From Aureobasidium sp. EXF-3400 (lineage: Eukaryota > Ascomycota > Dothideomycetes > Dothideales > Saccotheciaceae): DNA of 64,000 nucleotides. A program made the position numbers and the translations under genes. A model generated the notes under the pieces. The model was given only the letters and a program-made list of their open reading frames with translations. It had not been told where the DNA came from and did not search any database. Positions 1 to 9,231 of this stretch are shown one piece after another; position 1 is the first letter of the stretch, and each line of letters begins with the position of its first letter. The stretch spans positions 155,420 through 219,419 of the forward strand of contig SWBL01000032.1 in assembly GCA_024195585.1 (NCBI GenBank), written 5' to 3'.

Positions 1-3000
1 AGTTCGCCATGAGAGTTGGCGGACACAAAATAAGCGCTCTGAGCTTGCCCTTAGCCTTTTTCAGGTCGTCAGGAAGGGCATCGCGCTTGTCCTTGTTCTT
101 CACCGTCTCAGCTATTGCCGTGAGAAGAGCTAGACTCTGAGCTGTCTTGCCCAGTCCCATCGTGTGAGCCAGCAGACAGCCTTGACCATCTTCATCCTCG
201 GGCGCAGTGATCTCTCTCCACATGAACTTGACGCCCTCGATCTGATGTGGCTTCAAGCGTTTGGCGATGGCAGAGTTGAGATAGACATGTTTCGAAGGAT
301 CCACGTCGTCCGGCGTGTAGAGAGGCACCTCGTTCAGTCCATCCTCACCAGACATGAATGATCCGGTTTGGCTGTATTGGTGCTGCGATTCGTAGTTAGC
401 AGCTCTCTCAGCTGCCTTGGCGCGTTTCCTGGCCGCATCCTGATCTCTCTTGACTTTTTTCTTGCGGGTGCTCGAATGGCCTGACTTGGCGTTCTCGATC
501 TCATCATCGCTGTCTATAGTGATCAATTCGTGCTGTCTGGTTGTAGGAGACTTCCTGAATCGCTTTAGTGCTGTCCATGTGAATTTGTGCCAGTGGTTGC
601 TCAAGTCATTGCCGTAACCTTCATCATCACCATCCCATGGCCATTCGTATCCAAAAGAAGCAATTTGCGACACGTCTGAGTCGAAGAATCTGTGATCTAT
701 GTGGAGATAGCCCAAGTAGATCCTGGCGGCATCTCGCATGACTTCGAACTCCGTTTCATCGTAACCATCGACAATCTCACTTCGCTGGTTTGTAGCAGAA
801 ATGGCGGCTCTGATTTTCGCGAGGCAAGTTGTCATGTTGCCGGTCAAAAGACGGACAAGTGACTCGAGTCGCTCGTCTTCCATGTCGGACGCTAGCTTGA
901 GCAACATTCGTCTTCTGTCCCCTTGCTCTTCAAGATCTTCGTATTTCCAGCTGCGAATTTGCTTGCAGGAGTCGTTGTCCGGATTGTCCGAATACTTGAT
1001 CTTCTTGTGCATCTCCTGCTCTTCCTTGACGTTGAATCTCTTTAGAGGGCTTGGTTGAGTCGTCATATGTGCAAAAGTGGGCCGTACAGGGCTCGACGTA
1101 ATCTCGATGACTTGCTTTCGCGTCGTCGATGGCCTAGATTTGAACAACGTCTCCACAGAGGGCAGGCCAGGAGAGTCTTGTTCGGGTTGTAGACCAGCCG
1201 CGGGCCTGTCTTTCTTAGGCGTCTGTATGGACTCAGAGGTCTGGTCCGTCTCGATCAAATGTGCAGGCGGCTCGCTCTCAACAGATCCAGCACGCGAGAT
1301 CTCGTACTCAAAATCGGCCGGTACTTCGGCCGCATCGGGTATGTCTTCGTCGGCTATCACGGCAATGTTGTTGTTGCCCTCGCCAGAGGTCACCGTTTCG
1401 TTCTGTGGGACAAGCTGAGACGGCAGTTCTTGCAAGCCAAGATCGGGTTCAGAATCATGACCATCTTGGGAGAAGCTCTCTCTGGCGTCTTCAAAGTCCT
1501 CGTCGTTGACGATAAAGTCCTGCATGTCGGCATCCGATGCGTCCCGGTCATGGACTCTTGTTGAAGCACCATATCGGCTTTTGGCAAATGGCTTGGGTTG
1601 TCTTGTGGCTGCAGGCTCCACTTTGAGGCTCCAGATTCCGATCTTCCATTGTTCTTGCAGGATGTCATGAACAGTGGGCTCGAGAATCAAGCAAGCTTGC
1701 TTGACCTCTTGTTCGTTATCGAATGTACGGTCCATGAGATTCTTCTTGAGTCGTGCAAGTCTGTCAGCCAGTTCCGTGATTCTCTTGTTCGCATCTTGGA
1801 TCAAGGCGCGAGTTGTCTTCATGTTGCCTTTGGCGAGACGCCATACACTGCGCCCTTTGTTCTTGTCAAGCTTCGGCAGTTGGTTGTCGTACCAAGCCTG
1901 ACGCTGCAGGGCAGTTGTCTGTTCAACCAGCGAGTCGACGAGTTCACGAGAGAGAATGGGAGCCTCGACAGCAGAGTCTTCCTCGGCCATATCATCATCA
2001 GATCCGCTAACAGAATCTTCAGCGTCGGCATTCTGTTCATCTGCTGAGTCTGAGTCTGAGTCTCCGTAGGTGGGTAAGAGCTCATCAGTCCCTGTGTATT
2101 TGTCGAGAAGGTAACTGAACTCGCCAGGACTCATCTTCGTGTCTACTGTCTCATGCTGCTGAAAAGACAACGTTTGGGCTTTCTCGCGGATGGCCTTGAT
2201 GCCATGCTCTGACGACTCGAAGATAGTGACTGATCTGGCGTCTTTGTCTTCGAGTAACCGCTCAGAGTACGGATAGACTGCGAGAGCCGAGTTTCGGTGG
2301 TATGTAATGGGACTTGGCTCGGCTTGATGAAATGCACGATGGAATGTGCGATGGAGACAACGGTAAAGAAATGAGGTAGTACCCGAGAACTCAGATCTTC
2401 CGAAGATAGTGAAATTGTCGTAGGAATCGTCATCCTCTGTCTCGTTGTGCTTGATTTCTGCGCCGTAGGCGGTATCTCCATAGAAGACTTCGTCGACCGT
2501 GAACTTCGTGTCACGTAGGTAGCCTGAAGGCTGAGAAGTGGACTCGGCAGTAGTGATAGGACTTTGAGATGCTCCAGGTTGGATGTCAGTGAGGAAAGGT
2601 GCTTGCTGAGCAGCAGCAGTGGACTCGACAGTAGTGGTTGGTCCTTGGGATGCTCCAGGTTGGGTGTCAAGGTTCAGTCTGCGGCGTTTGCGGCCGCTGG
2701 AATCTTCAACAAGCTCTTCACCTTCGCGAACTCTGGTTCCAATAGACTCTGTGGAATTCGATGGAGCTGAGCACTGGGGTGCAGACAAAGAGGTTGGATC
2801 CAGATTCTCAATGCAGGCCACAAAAGACTTGCGCAGTGCATTAATTGACTGCATGATAAGCATGCGCTCTTTCAGACCAATGATACCGAACTCGGCCTTT
2901 AAAACAGCGAGGTTCACCTGCTCAAGCAGCATTCGGCCGTCAAGGTCATTATCAGACCATTGCTGAGCGAGGTTGTTGAACTGGTTCTGCTGTAGGAACT

Positions 3001-3049
3001 CGACGACCTCTGCGGAGGACCACTGGTAAGGATCGGTCTCCTGCATCAT
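1..3049 (-). CDS. SNF2-family (Rad54/ATRX-like) helicase with N-terminal SAM-like domain, C-terminus off window
   Basis: This is one uninterrupted reading frame of about 1,016 codons that runs off the left edge, so only the N-terminal part is visible. Residues 1-80 look like a SAM domain (YQWSSAEVVEFLQQN near the start, then an LLEQ...FGIIGLKERM pattern). A long acidic, Ser-rich, disordered middle follows. Near residue 930 the helicase begins (RLKPHQIEGVKFMWREI), and the Walker A loop AHTMGLGKT lies near residues 961-969. The HTMGLGKT form is typical of the Rad54/ATRX/ARIP4 branch of SNF2 ATPases, which move along DNA and remodel nucleosomes. The remaining helicase motifs lie beyond the window. 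The start is the first of two adjacent ATGs at 3044-3049; the frame stays open upstream without another Met. It is divergent from glutathione synthetase. Family assignment is firm, subfamily is inferred. Confidence 0.88.
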   Translation of the reverse strand, partial: MMQETDPYQWSSAEVVEFLQQNQFNNLAQQWSDNDLDGRMLLEQVNLAVLKAEFGIIGLKERMLIMQSINALRKSFVACIENLDPTSLSAPQCSAPSNSTESIGTRVREGEELVEDSSGRKRRRLNLDTQPGASQGPTTTVESTAAAQQAPFLTDIQPGASQSPITTAESTSQPSGYLRDTKFTVDEVFYGDTAYGAEIKHNETEDDDSYDNFTIFGRSEFSGTTSFLYRCLHRTFHRAFHQAEPSPITYHRNSALAVYPYSERLLEDKDARSVTIFESSEHGIKAIREKAQTLSFQQHETVDTKMSPGEFSYLLDKYTGTDELLPTYGDSDSDSADEQNADAEDSVSGSDDDMAEEDSAVEAPILSRELVDSLVEQTTALQRQAWYDNQLPKLDKNKGRSVWRLAKGNMKTTRALIQDANKRITELADRLARLKKNLMDRTFDNEQEVKQACLILEPTVHDILQEQWKIGIWSLKVEPAATRQPKPFAKSRYGASTRVHDRDASDADMQDFIVNDEDFEDARESFSQDGHDSEPDLGLQELPSQLVPQNETVTSGEGNNNIAVIADEDIPDAAEVPADFEYEISRAGSVESEPPAHLIETDQTSESIQTPKKDRPAAGLQPEQDSPGLPSVETLFKSRPSTTRKQVIEITSSPVRPTFAHMTTQPSPLKRFNVKEEQEMHKKIKYSDNPDNDSCKQIRSWKYEDLEEQGDRRRMLLKLASDMEDERLESLVRLLTGNMTTCLAKIRAAISATNQRSEIVDGYDETEFEVMRDAARIYLGYLHIDHRFFDSDVSQIASFGYEWPWDGDDEGYGNDLSNHWHKFTWTALKRFRKSPTTRQHELITIDSDDEIENAKSGHSSTRKKKVKRDQDAARKRAKAAERAANYESQHQYSQTGSFMSGEDGLNEVPLYTPDDVDPSKHVYLNSAIAKRLKPHQIEGVKFMWREITAPEDEDGQGCLLAHTMGLGKTAQSLALLTAIAETVKNKDKRDALPDDLKKAKGKLRALILCPPTLMAN

Positions 3050-3893
3050 GAAAGCTTGCTGGTTGTTGATGATGGTGTCAATACTGATGATGATAATGTT
3101 GTTGCGATGTTGTGATTGGAGGTTGGAGAATTGGAGAGCGCGCAGCTTCGGAGTAAACAAAGCTAGTTTCTGTCGGGGAAGGAGCGTGTGAGTATCGATC
3201 GTTGCCTGATGATGCTGGTGAAAGTGCCAAGAAATGACGGGTGTCGATGTGTGACACTCAAGAAAAAGGACTCACTGGAAGGAGCAGACCAGCCGCTCAA
3301 GTGCTGCTTTAGAAGGAGCAGATATGAGTGTGGGTTGCTTTTATGTACATGTGGAGCGTAGGTAAGGGTTGCGATTGAGAGAAGCGCAGAGTGTGAAAGT
3401 CGCGGTTAAGAGAAGCGCAGTTTGATGGTGTAAACCACGTTCAGACTAACCGTCGCCTCGGCTGTTGAAGTCGAAGTGAAGTGTCTCTTTCTCTGCTTTG
3501 CATCTCAAGACCCGATCACAGCTGCTGGCTCTACGCGCGCGTTTGGTGATTAATGCTGCCGACGTGAAATCAACACGACACTAGTACGAGTGAATTCGCG
3601 TCACTACTTCAGCGTAGAAGGACGACAACCTGTCAGATAGTGACAATTATCAATCAGACTTTACGGTGACTCGAGTGTTTGTGGAGCTCTTGACAGAGAT
3701 GAAGTCAAGAAAAGTCCAGGCACTTGCCGCGATGCGCAATCGCGACAACGGACTTCATCGACCGCAGTTCAGCCGGCAGTTGACAAGAACTACCTCTAAC
3801 CTCAACACCACCAATTCTTCTTAGCATAACATACGGCTAGGCCCTGGACTCACAAGCCTCTTCTACTCTCGCCCTGTTGTTCTCGCTTCCATC
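3050..3893. promoter_or_regulatory. Divergent intergenic region, helicase / glutathione synthetase
   Basis: These 844 bp contain no supportable gene and must carry both promoters. I see two short direct repeats: GAGAAGCGCAG at about 3379-3389 and again at 3410-3420, and AAGGAGCAGA at about 3279 and 3313. No clear oxidative-stress (Yap1-type) element could be identified by eye. The leader before the glutathione synthetase ATG is CA/CT-rich, as is usual in fungi. Confidence 0.4.
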
Positions 3894-5560
3894 ATGTCGC
3901 GTGAAATCTACCCAAAGTACCCTCCGGACCTCAACGACGAGCAGCTTCAATACTTGATTACTAATGTCAAAGACTGGTCAATTGCAAATGGTCTGGCTGT
4001 AAGACCGGTGCCATCATGGATTTCGAAGGAACAGGACCCGGTGGGCTCGTTAGCAGTGACCGCTCCTGTTACCCTCTTCCCTAGCTTGTTCCCTAGAAAC
4101 TGCTTTGAACAAGGTCTTGGCATTCAAACAGCGTACAACGAGCTCTATGCCGCTATCGCAAGCAACGAGACTTGGCTAAAGGAGATTGTTGAGGAGTGAG
4201 TTCTTCTATGCTCTGGACACGAGTCAGTCTCGAATCATACCAACTCTACTAATTACGTGCTTAGACTCGTTGAAGTGGATGATTTCATCGCTGAGCTTTG
4301 GAAGGTGCACCAAGCCGTGAAGAAGGAGGGATATGTTCAGGTAGGTACATCTGCAGAACCTTCTAGTCTCGTTTCCTGACACGCTCCTAGGGCATTACTC
4401 TTGGTCTTTTCCGTTCTGACTACATGGTCCACCTCGACCCAGCCAATTCTGCTGCCAAACCTACCATTAAACAAGTAGAGTTCAACACCATCGCTTCATC
4501 CTTCGGTGGACTTTCCACGCAGGTCTCAAAGCTACACAACTATCTTCTCTCTGTGGATGCCTACCCAGAAGAAACCCAATCAACTATCAAGACTTCTTCT
4601 CTCCCACCAAGCACATCGGTCCCATCGCTTGCTGGAGGTCTGGCTGCTGGTCATCATGCTTATGGAGAATCAAGAAGTGGTTCTCCTCTTTGTGTCATAT
4701 TCCTTGTTCAGGATCCAGAACGCAATGTCTTTGATCAGAGACATTTGGAATACACTCTCTTCAACGAGCATCAAGTCAGGGCTTTCCGTGTATCCTTCGA
4801 CCAGGTCATGTCTCACACCAGACTCGACGAGAAACGAACTTTGCTGTACACCCCTCCTCACACCCCCAACAAGACGTGGGAGGTATCACTGGTTTACTTC
4901 CGCGCTGGTTACTCTCCCGATGATTATACTGGAAAGGCCGACTGGGACGCTCGTCTGCACATTGAACGTAGTGCAGCTGTCAAGTGTCCTAGCATCTTGA
5001 CTCACTTGGCTGGCTCGAAGAAGGTGCAACAAGTCCTCGCGACACCTAACTCGCCTCACCTTGCCCGCTTCCTTCCGGACAAGAACAAAGCTGCCGAGGT
5101 CCTCAAGACATTTGCACCAATTTATCCTCTCGACAAGAGCGAAGCAGGCCAAGAAGCTCGCGAACTTGCCCAAAATCCCGAAACGGCAACCCGCCATGTC
5201 CTCAAGCCTCAACGTGAAGGTGGCGGCAACAACGTCTACCGCAAAGCCATTCCCAAGTTCCTCAAAGAGACCCCTGAGTCACATTGGCCGGCTTATATCT
5301 TGATGGAGATGATTGAGCCCCCAGCCTTGACAAACACCATTTTCCGTAACGGAGAAGTTCAAAAGGGCGGCGTTATTGGAGAATTGGGCGTATACGGTGT
5401 TTGCTTGTGGAAGACACAGAGCGGTGAGGATGGCGTACAAGAGATGCTCGAGAACAGACAGGCTGGCTATCTGCTTAGAACCAAGGGTGACCAAAGCGAA
5501 GAGGGTGGTGTTGCAGCTGGCTTTGGTTCCGTCGACAGTGTTTGCCTTGTCGATGTGTGA
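3894..5560 (+). CDS. GSH2: Glutathione synthetase
   Basis: This enzyme ligates gamma-glutamylcysteine and glycine with ATP, the second step of glutathione synthesis, in the cytosol. Three exons: 3894-4195, 4265-4340 and 4391-5560, joined in frame to give 515 residues, slightly longer than the usual eukaryotic enzyme. Introns of 69 and 50 bp have GTGAGT/GTAGGT donors. Family signatures are EFNTIASSFGG near residue 156, the ATP-grasp loop LKPQREGGGNN near 397, YILMEMI in the ATP-binding region, and the glycine-rich C-terminal lid EEGGVAAGFGSVDS near 495. The start is the first ATG of a well-formed leader, and the N-terminus (YPKYPPDLNDEQL) matches the family. All hallmark segments are present, so the gene looks intact. 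Confidence 0.96.
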
Positions 5561-6252
5561 AGAGTCTAACACCCATCCAGTCCATCCGAAAAAAGCACCT
5601 AGCATTCCTTCAAACATTCTCCTGCCATAGCTTTTATTCTACCTTGTGTATGCTGACTGCTCTAAGGAGATTTCCTTCGTGTAGGGCTCACTATACGAAG
5701 CATTGGTACCGCTATGGCGACTTCAACACGATGGACCGGTATAGCATATGGTCCCTGTGGTTTTCACGAGCATCCACTGTCACGAAGGTTCCTCACTGTC
5801 TTTGTTTCATGCTAGGCTTCGACTGCCCCAGGTCTGAACAATACGAATGTGGGGACTCTGGGGAGAACAATAGTAAGAACTGCCTGGACATTCCACAACC
5901 CTCGATCCATACGCTCAACAAAGAAAAAGTGTTTCCCTGCCAGACAACAAAGTAACCATCATGAAGGGCTTTTCCACCAGTATGGGTGATTGGCGTGTTT
6001 CTTTATACCAAGAGATGCTCGTGAGGGCCGAGATGCAAACCACAAGGCAAGTACGTCCTGAAACCGGACACAAGGAGTGATCTCTTTGAAGCTGTGAGAT
6101 TGATATTGTGAACTGCCTGATGATAAGAAGGCAAGCGTGCCGATCAACCGTGACCTCCAGGCAGGAACAGTCATCATCGAATCACTCCTTCCTTTTTTGA
6201 ACCCAAATCAGTACAAGAACCAAAGGACCAACCAACCAAACAAACACCAAAT
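5561..6252. other. Intergenic, no gene seen
   Basis: This stretch holds the 3' region of glutathione synthetase and the promoter and leader of the small secreted protein. The last 40 bp are a CA-rich leader (repeated ACCAA and CAAA units), typical of a highly expressed fungal transcript. Short frames here have no coding character. Confidence 0.4.
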
Positions 6253-6633
6253 ATGCTCAGCCGCAGCCTCAGCATCCTCCTCTTGGGCCTCATCGCCCTC
6301 CTCTCTTTGGCCACACCTGCTGCCGCCGGCCCAGACTTCTGGGCCATGTGGAACAACCGCAACCGCTGCTTGCAAAAGGACGCCCGCGTCGTCGCCGCAA
6401 TCTCTCAATTCTGCTCCGTAAACTTCTACACTGGACATTCTTATGCCGCTCAAGGCATCACCTTCGACGGAGTTCAACTCGGTGTCGGCGCTAGCTGCGC
6501 TTATGGCACTTTTGTTCCTAAAGTTTGGTGCGAGTATCAGATGTTGGAGGTGTGCTCTATGGGTAATGGCAGGGGTCGTGGAAACAGGGGTTATGATAAT
6601 GGGTGCCAGCACTTCTGGATTACCAACGGTTAA
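6253..6633 (+). CDS. Small cysteine-rich secreted protein (effector-like candidate)
   Basis: A single exon encodes 126 residues. Residues 1-25 form a classic signal peptide: a basic start, the hydrophobic core LSILLLGLIALLSLAT and a PAAA-G cleavage site. The mature part of about 101 residues has six cysteines, an even number compatible with three disulfides, in the contexts NRCLQ, QFCSV, ASCAY, VWCEY, EVCSM and NGCQH. It also has a Gly/Arg/Asn-rich stretch near residue 105. I recognise no family. Size, secretion and cysteine pairing are what one expects of apoplastic small secreted proteins, but that role is inference; a wall or spore protein is equally possible. The gene lies between glutathione synthetase and the 3' end of MTO1, which says nothing about its job. 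Confidence 0.72.
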   Translation: MLSRSLSILLLGLIALLSLATPAAAGPDFWAMWNNRNRCLQKDARVVAAISQFCSVNFYTGHSYAAQGITFDGVQLGVGASCAYGTFVPKVWCEYQMLEVCSMGNGRGRGNRGYDNGCQHFWITNG

Positions 6634-6944
6634 GAAAGAAATCAGAAGGATCTTTTTGGGGAGGAATTGGATATGTCGGACAATTATCGAGTGGGGTGGT
6701 GGGTTTCTTCGAAATTGCTAGTTGATTGAAACGAGCATCTCTCACACACACGAACTCTTCTTGTGACGAAACTGTCGAGGCTCACTTGAGCAAGGGGGAA
6801 ATTGAAGTAGAGAACGGAGCCATTTGGCTCATTTGCGATAATATTGTACAAACTCCTACCATGACCACCCACCAATGCAAATGCTTCTCAACCAGTGCCT
6901 ACGCCATCCAAAATGCAATGATACCTTACCAGACCTTCGAGGCA
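6634..6944. other. Short convergent intergenic region
   Basis: These 311 bp lie between the stop codons of two convergent genes (small secreted protein and MTO1). It is A/T-rich trailer sequence; no gene or structured element was seen. Confidence 0.4.
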
Positions 6945-9029
6945 TTACGCAACAACCTCTTTCTCCTGAGCTGCGAGCACTTGATCGACGGCAGCTGCTC
7001 TCTTGCCTGCACCTCTCACATAGGCCAACAGGCGAAGTGTACCTGAAGGCGTAACGCCTTCGATTCTTCTAGCCTGTCCCAGACTTTCAGGTCTGGTAAC
7101 ACTCAACACCCTCTTTTCTTCATTGCTCAGTCCGAAGATGTTCTCGTAGTTGATGTCTGCAGGAAGCAATAGTTGTTCGTCTCTTTCAAAGTGCTTGGCT
7201 TGCATTTCTTGTTGAGTGACGTAGGGAGAGTATGTGCCTTCGATATCCATACGAGAAATGATGTGAGGATCAAACTTTACGATATCCGGCAACAAAGTGG
7301 CGAGGCTGGACACTGAGATGGATGCGAGACGTAAGAGATCAAAGGCGCTGCGTTTGCTGCTGTCACTACGGACGGGGAAGCCGTGTGATTGCCAAACGCT
7401 GCTTGACATTGTGTGGCCTTCCAACAAAGTCTTCAACTCATCCATCTGTGCTTTTTGCGAGGAGAAGTGAGACCAGCGAGCATCTGAGACTACACCAAGT
7501 TCTCGGCCTTTGGCGGTAAGGCGGAGGTCGGCGTTGTCAGCGCGGGCGGACATGCGATACTCTGATCTCGAGGTAAACATGCGGTATGGCTCCGAGACGC
7601 CTTTCGTGATCAAGTCGTCTATCATGATGCCAATGTACCCATCTGCTCTTGTCAACTGCAACTGCGGCTTCTCCAATGCAGAGTTGCCCGCATTGATACC
7701 AGCAACGACACCCTGTGCGGCAGCTTCTTCGTAGCCTGTTGTGCCGTTTATCTGACCTGCCAAGAACAGACCTCCAATGGCTTTCGTCTCCAGAGTCTTG
7801 CGCAGGCTGCGAGGATCCACGTAATCGTATTCAACTCCATAGCCAGGCTGTAGCATCTTGACGTTTTCCAGACCCTTGATGGTTTTAAGCATGGCTTCTT
7901 GTGCCTCGGCAGGAACAGTCATGGAGATGCCGTTCGGATAGATGACGTGGTTGTCGAAGCCTTCGGGCTCTAGCCAGATAATATGGGCATCTTTTGTATG
8001 GAAACGAATGACTTTGCTCTCGAGAGACGGGCAGTAGCGGGGGCCCTTGACCTCCTCACGGATGTGAATACTGTTTTGGAGGTTTGCACGAATGATGTCG
8101 TGGGTGGCAGGGTTGGTGTGGGTGGACCAGCAATTCAGTTGGTCTTGGACGGCGACACGCGAGTTGAGGTAGCTGAAAGGCATTGGAGGATCGTCGCCAG
8201 GCTGAACGTCGAGGCCGGTATAATCAATGGTCCTGCCGTCAAGGCGGGGAGGGGTTCCTGTCTTTAGTCTGCCCAGTGTGAAGCCAGCTTCGCGCAAAGA
8301 CTTGCTCAGGCCCGTCGTTGCTGCTTCCCCCATACGGCCTGAAGGGTACGCTTCAAGGCCAATGTGAATCTCGCCGCCCAAGAAGGTGCCAGTGGTGATG
8401 ACAACGTTCTTGGTAGGAATCACGTCGCCGCTCTCGAGTCTGACTCCGGTAATCTTTCCATGCTTGCCGTCTGTCATTCCTTCTCTTTGCACGACGATAT
8501 CGGCAACCTTGCCCTCAACGACGCTCAAGCCCTTGTAGTTTGTCATTTCCTCCTTCATATGTTTCTTGTATAGCGCTCTGTCGATTTGGGCACGAGGACC
8601 CCAGACTGCGGGACCTTTCTTTCTGTTCAAGACGCGGAACTGGACTCCTGCTTTGTCGACTATGCGACCAACGACACCGTCCAGAGCATCGATCTCTCGT
8701 AGCATGGTGCCTTTGCCGATTCCGCCAAACGAGGGATTACATGAGCAGACTCCGAGATTGTCGACCGAGGGAGTGACCAGGGCTGTTCTTGCGCCGGTTC
8801 GTGCAGCAGCTGCTGAAGCCTCACAACCAGCATGGCCGCCCCCAATGACGACTACATCGTAGGGACTGTTCGGCGGTCAGTCGCGTGCTCATGTCTAGAT
8901 GGGACATTAACCATACGCTGTCGTGGAGTCGGAAACGGTGGCAAACGAGCGGCGCACAAGAATGGCCGACCGCACCCGGGGCGCATGACCCCAGAGTATA
9001 CGCGCTCTGGCAGACACTGCAAGCACCAT
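6945..9029 (-). CDS. MTO1: Mitochondrial tRNA uridine-34 carboxymethylaminomethyl modification enzyme (GidA/MnmG family)
   Basis: An FAD protein that acts with the GTPase Mss1 to place carboxymethylaminomethyl at the wobble uridine of mitochondrial tRNAs. Two exons: 8917-9029 and 6945-8865, with a 51-bp intron (donor GTATGG, branch CTGAC, acceptor ACAG), giving 677 residues, close to yeast Mto1. Exon 1 supplies an Arg/Ala/Ser-rich mitochondrial presequence, and the splice restores [19 protein letters not shown], the FAD dinucleotide fold at about residues 38-53. Both GidA signatures are present: [12 protein letters not shown], and the C-terminal [17 protein letters not shown]. The exon 1 frame was chosen because only it gives both an ATG and the correct phase. 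It shares a 202-bp promoter region with LSG1. Confidence 0.94.
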
Positions 9030-9231
9030 GGCGACACGAATGTGAGATTCGACCAGCAATGACTTTGATGGAAACAAAAAAGTTGATAGACCCTAGTTCG
9101 TCTGGCTTGGCAGCGGGAATGACGGAGTGGGCGGGGCTTGCCAAAGCGGCGGTTATTTTCTCTGCTAAATCTTGCCTCTCTTCGCTGCCCTATCACACAC
9201 CCACCCTAGACACTCAACACCAACCGTCGCT
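9030..9231. promoter_or_regulatory. Short bidirectional promoter, MTO1 / LSG1
   Basis: Only 202 bp separate the two start codons, so both promoters and both 5' leaders lie here. The LSG1-proximal 50 bp are CA/CT-rich. No TATA box is obvious, as expected for housekeeping genes. Confidence 0.55.

Noticed and set aside
9172..9231. Upstream ATG extending LSG1 by 20 residues
   Set aside because: The extension (HTHPRHSTPT) reads like leader sequence, and the family begins at MVLAKSK.
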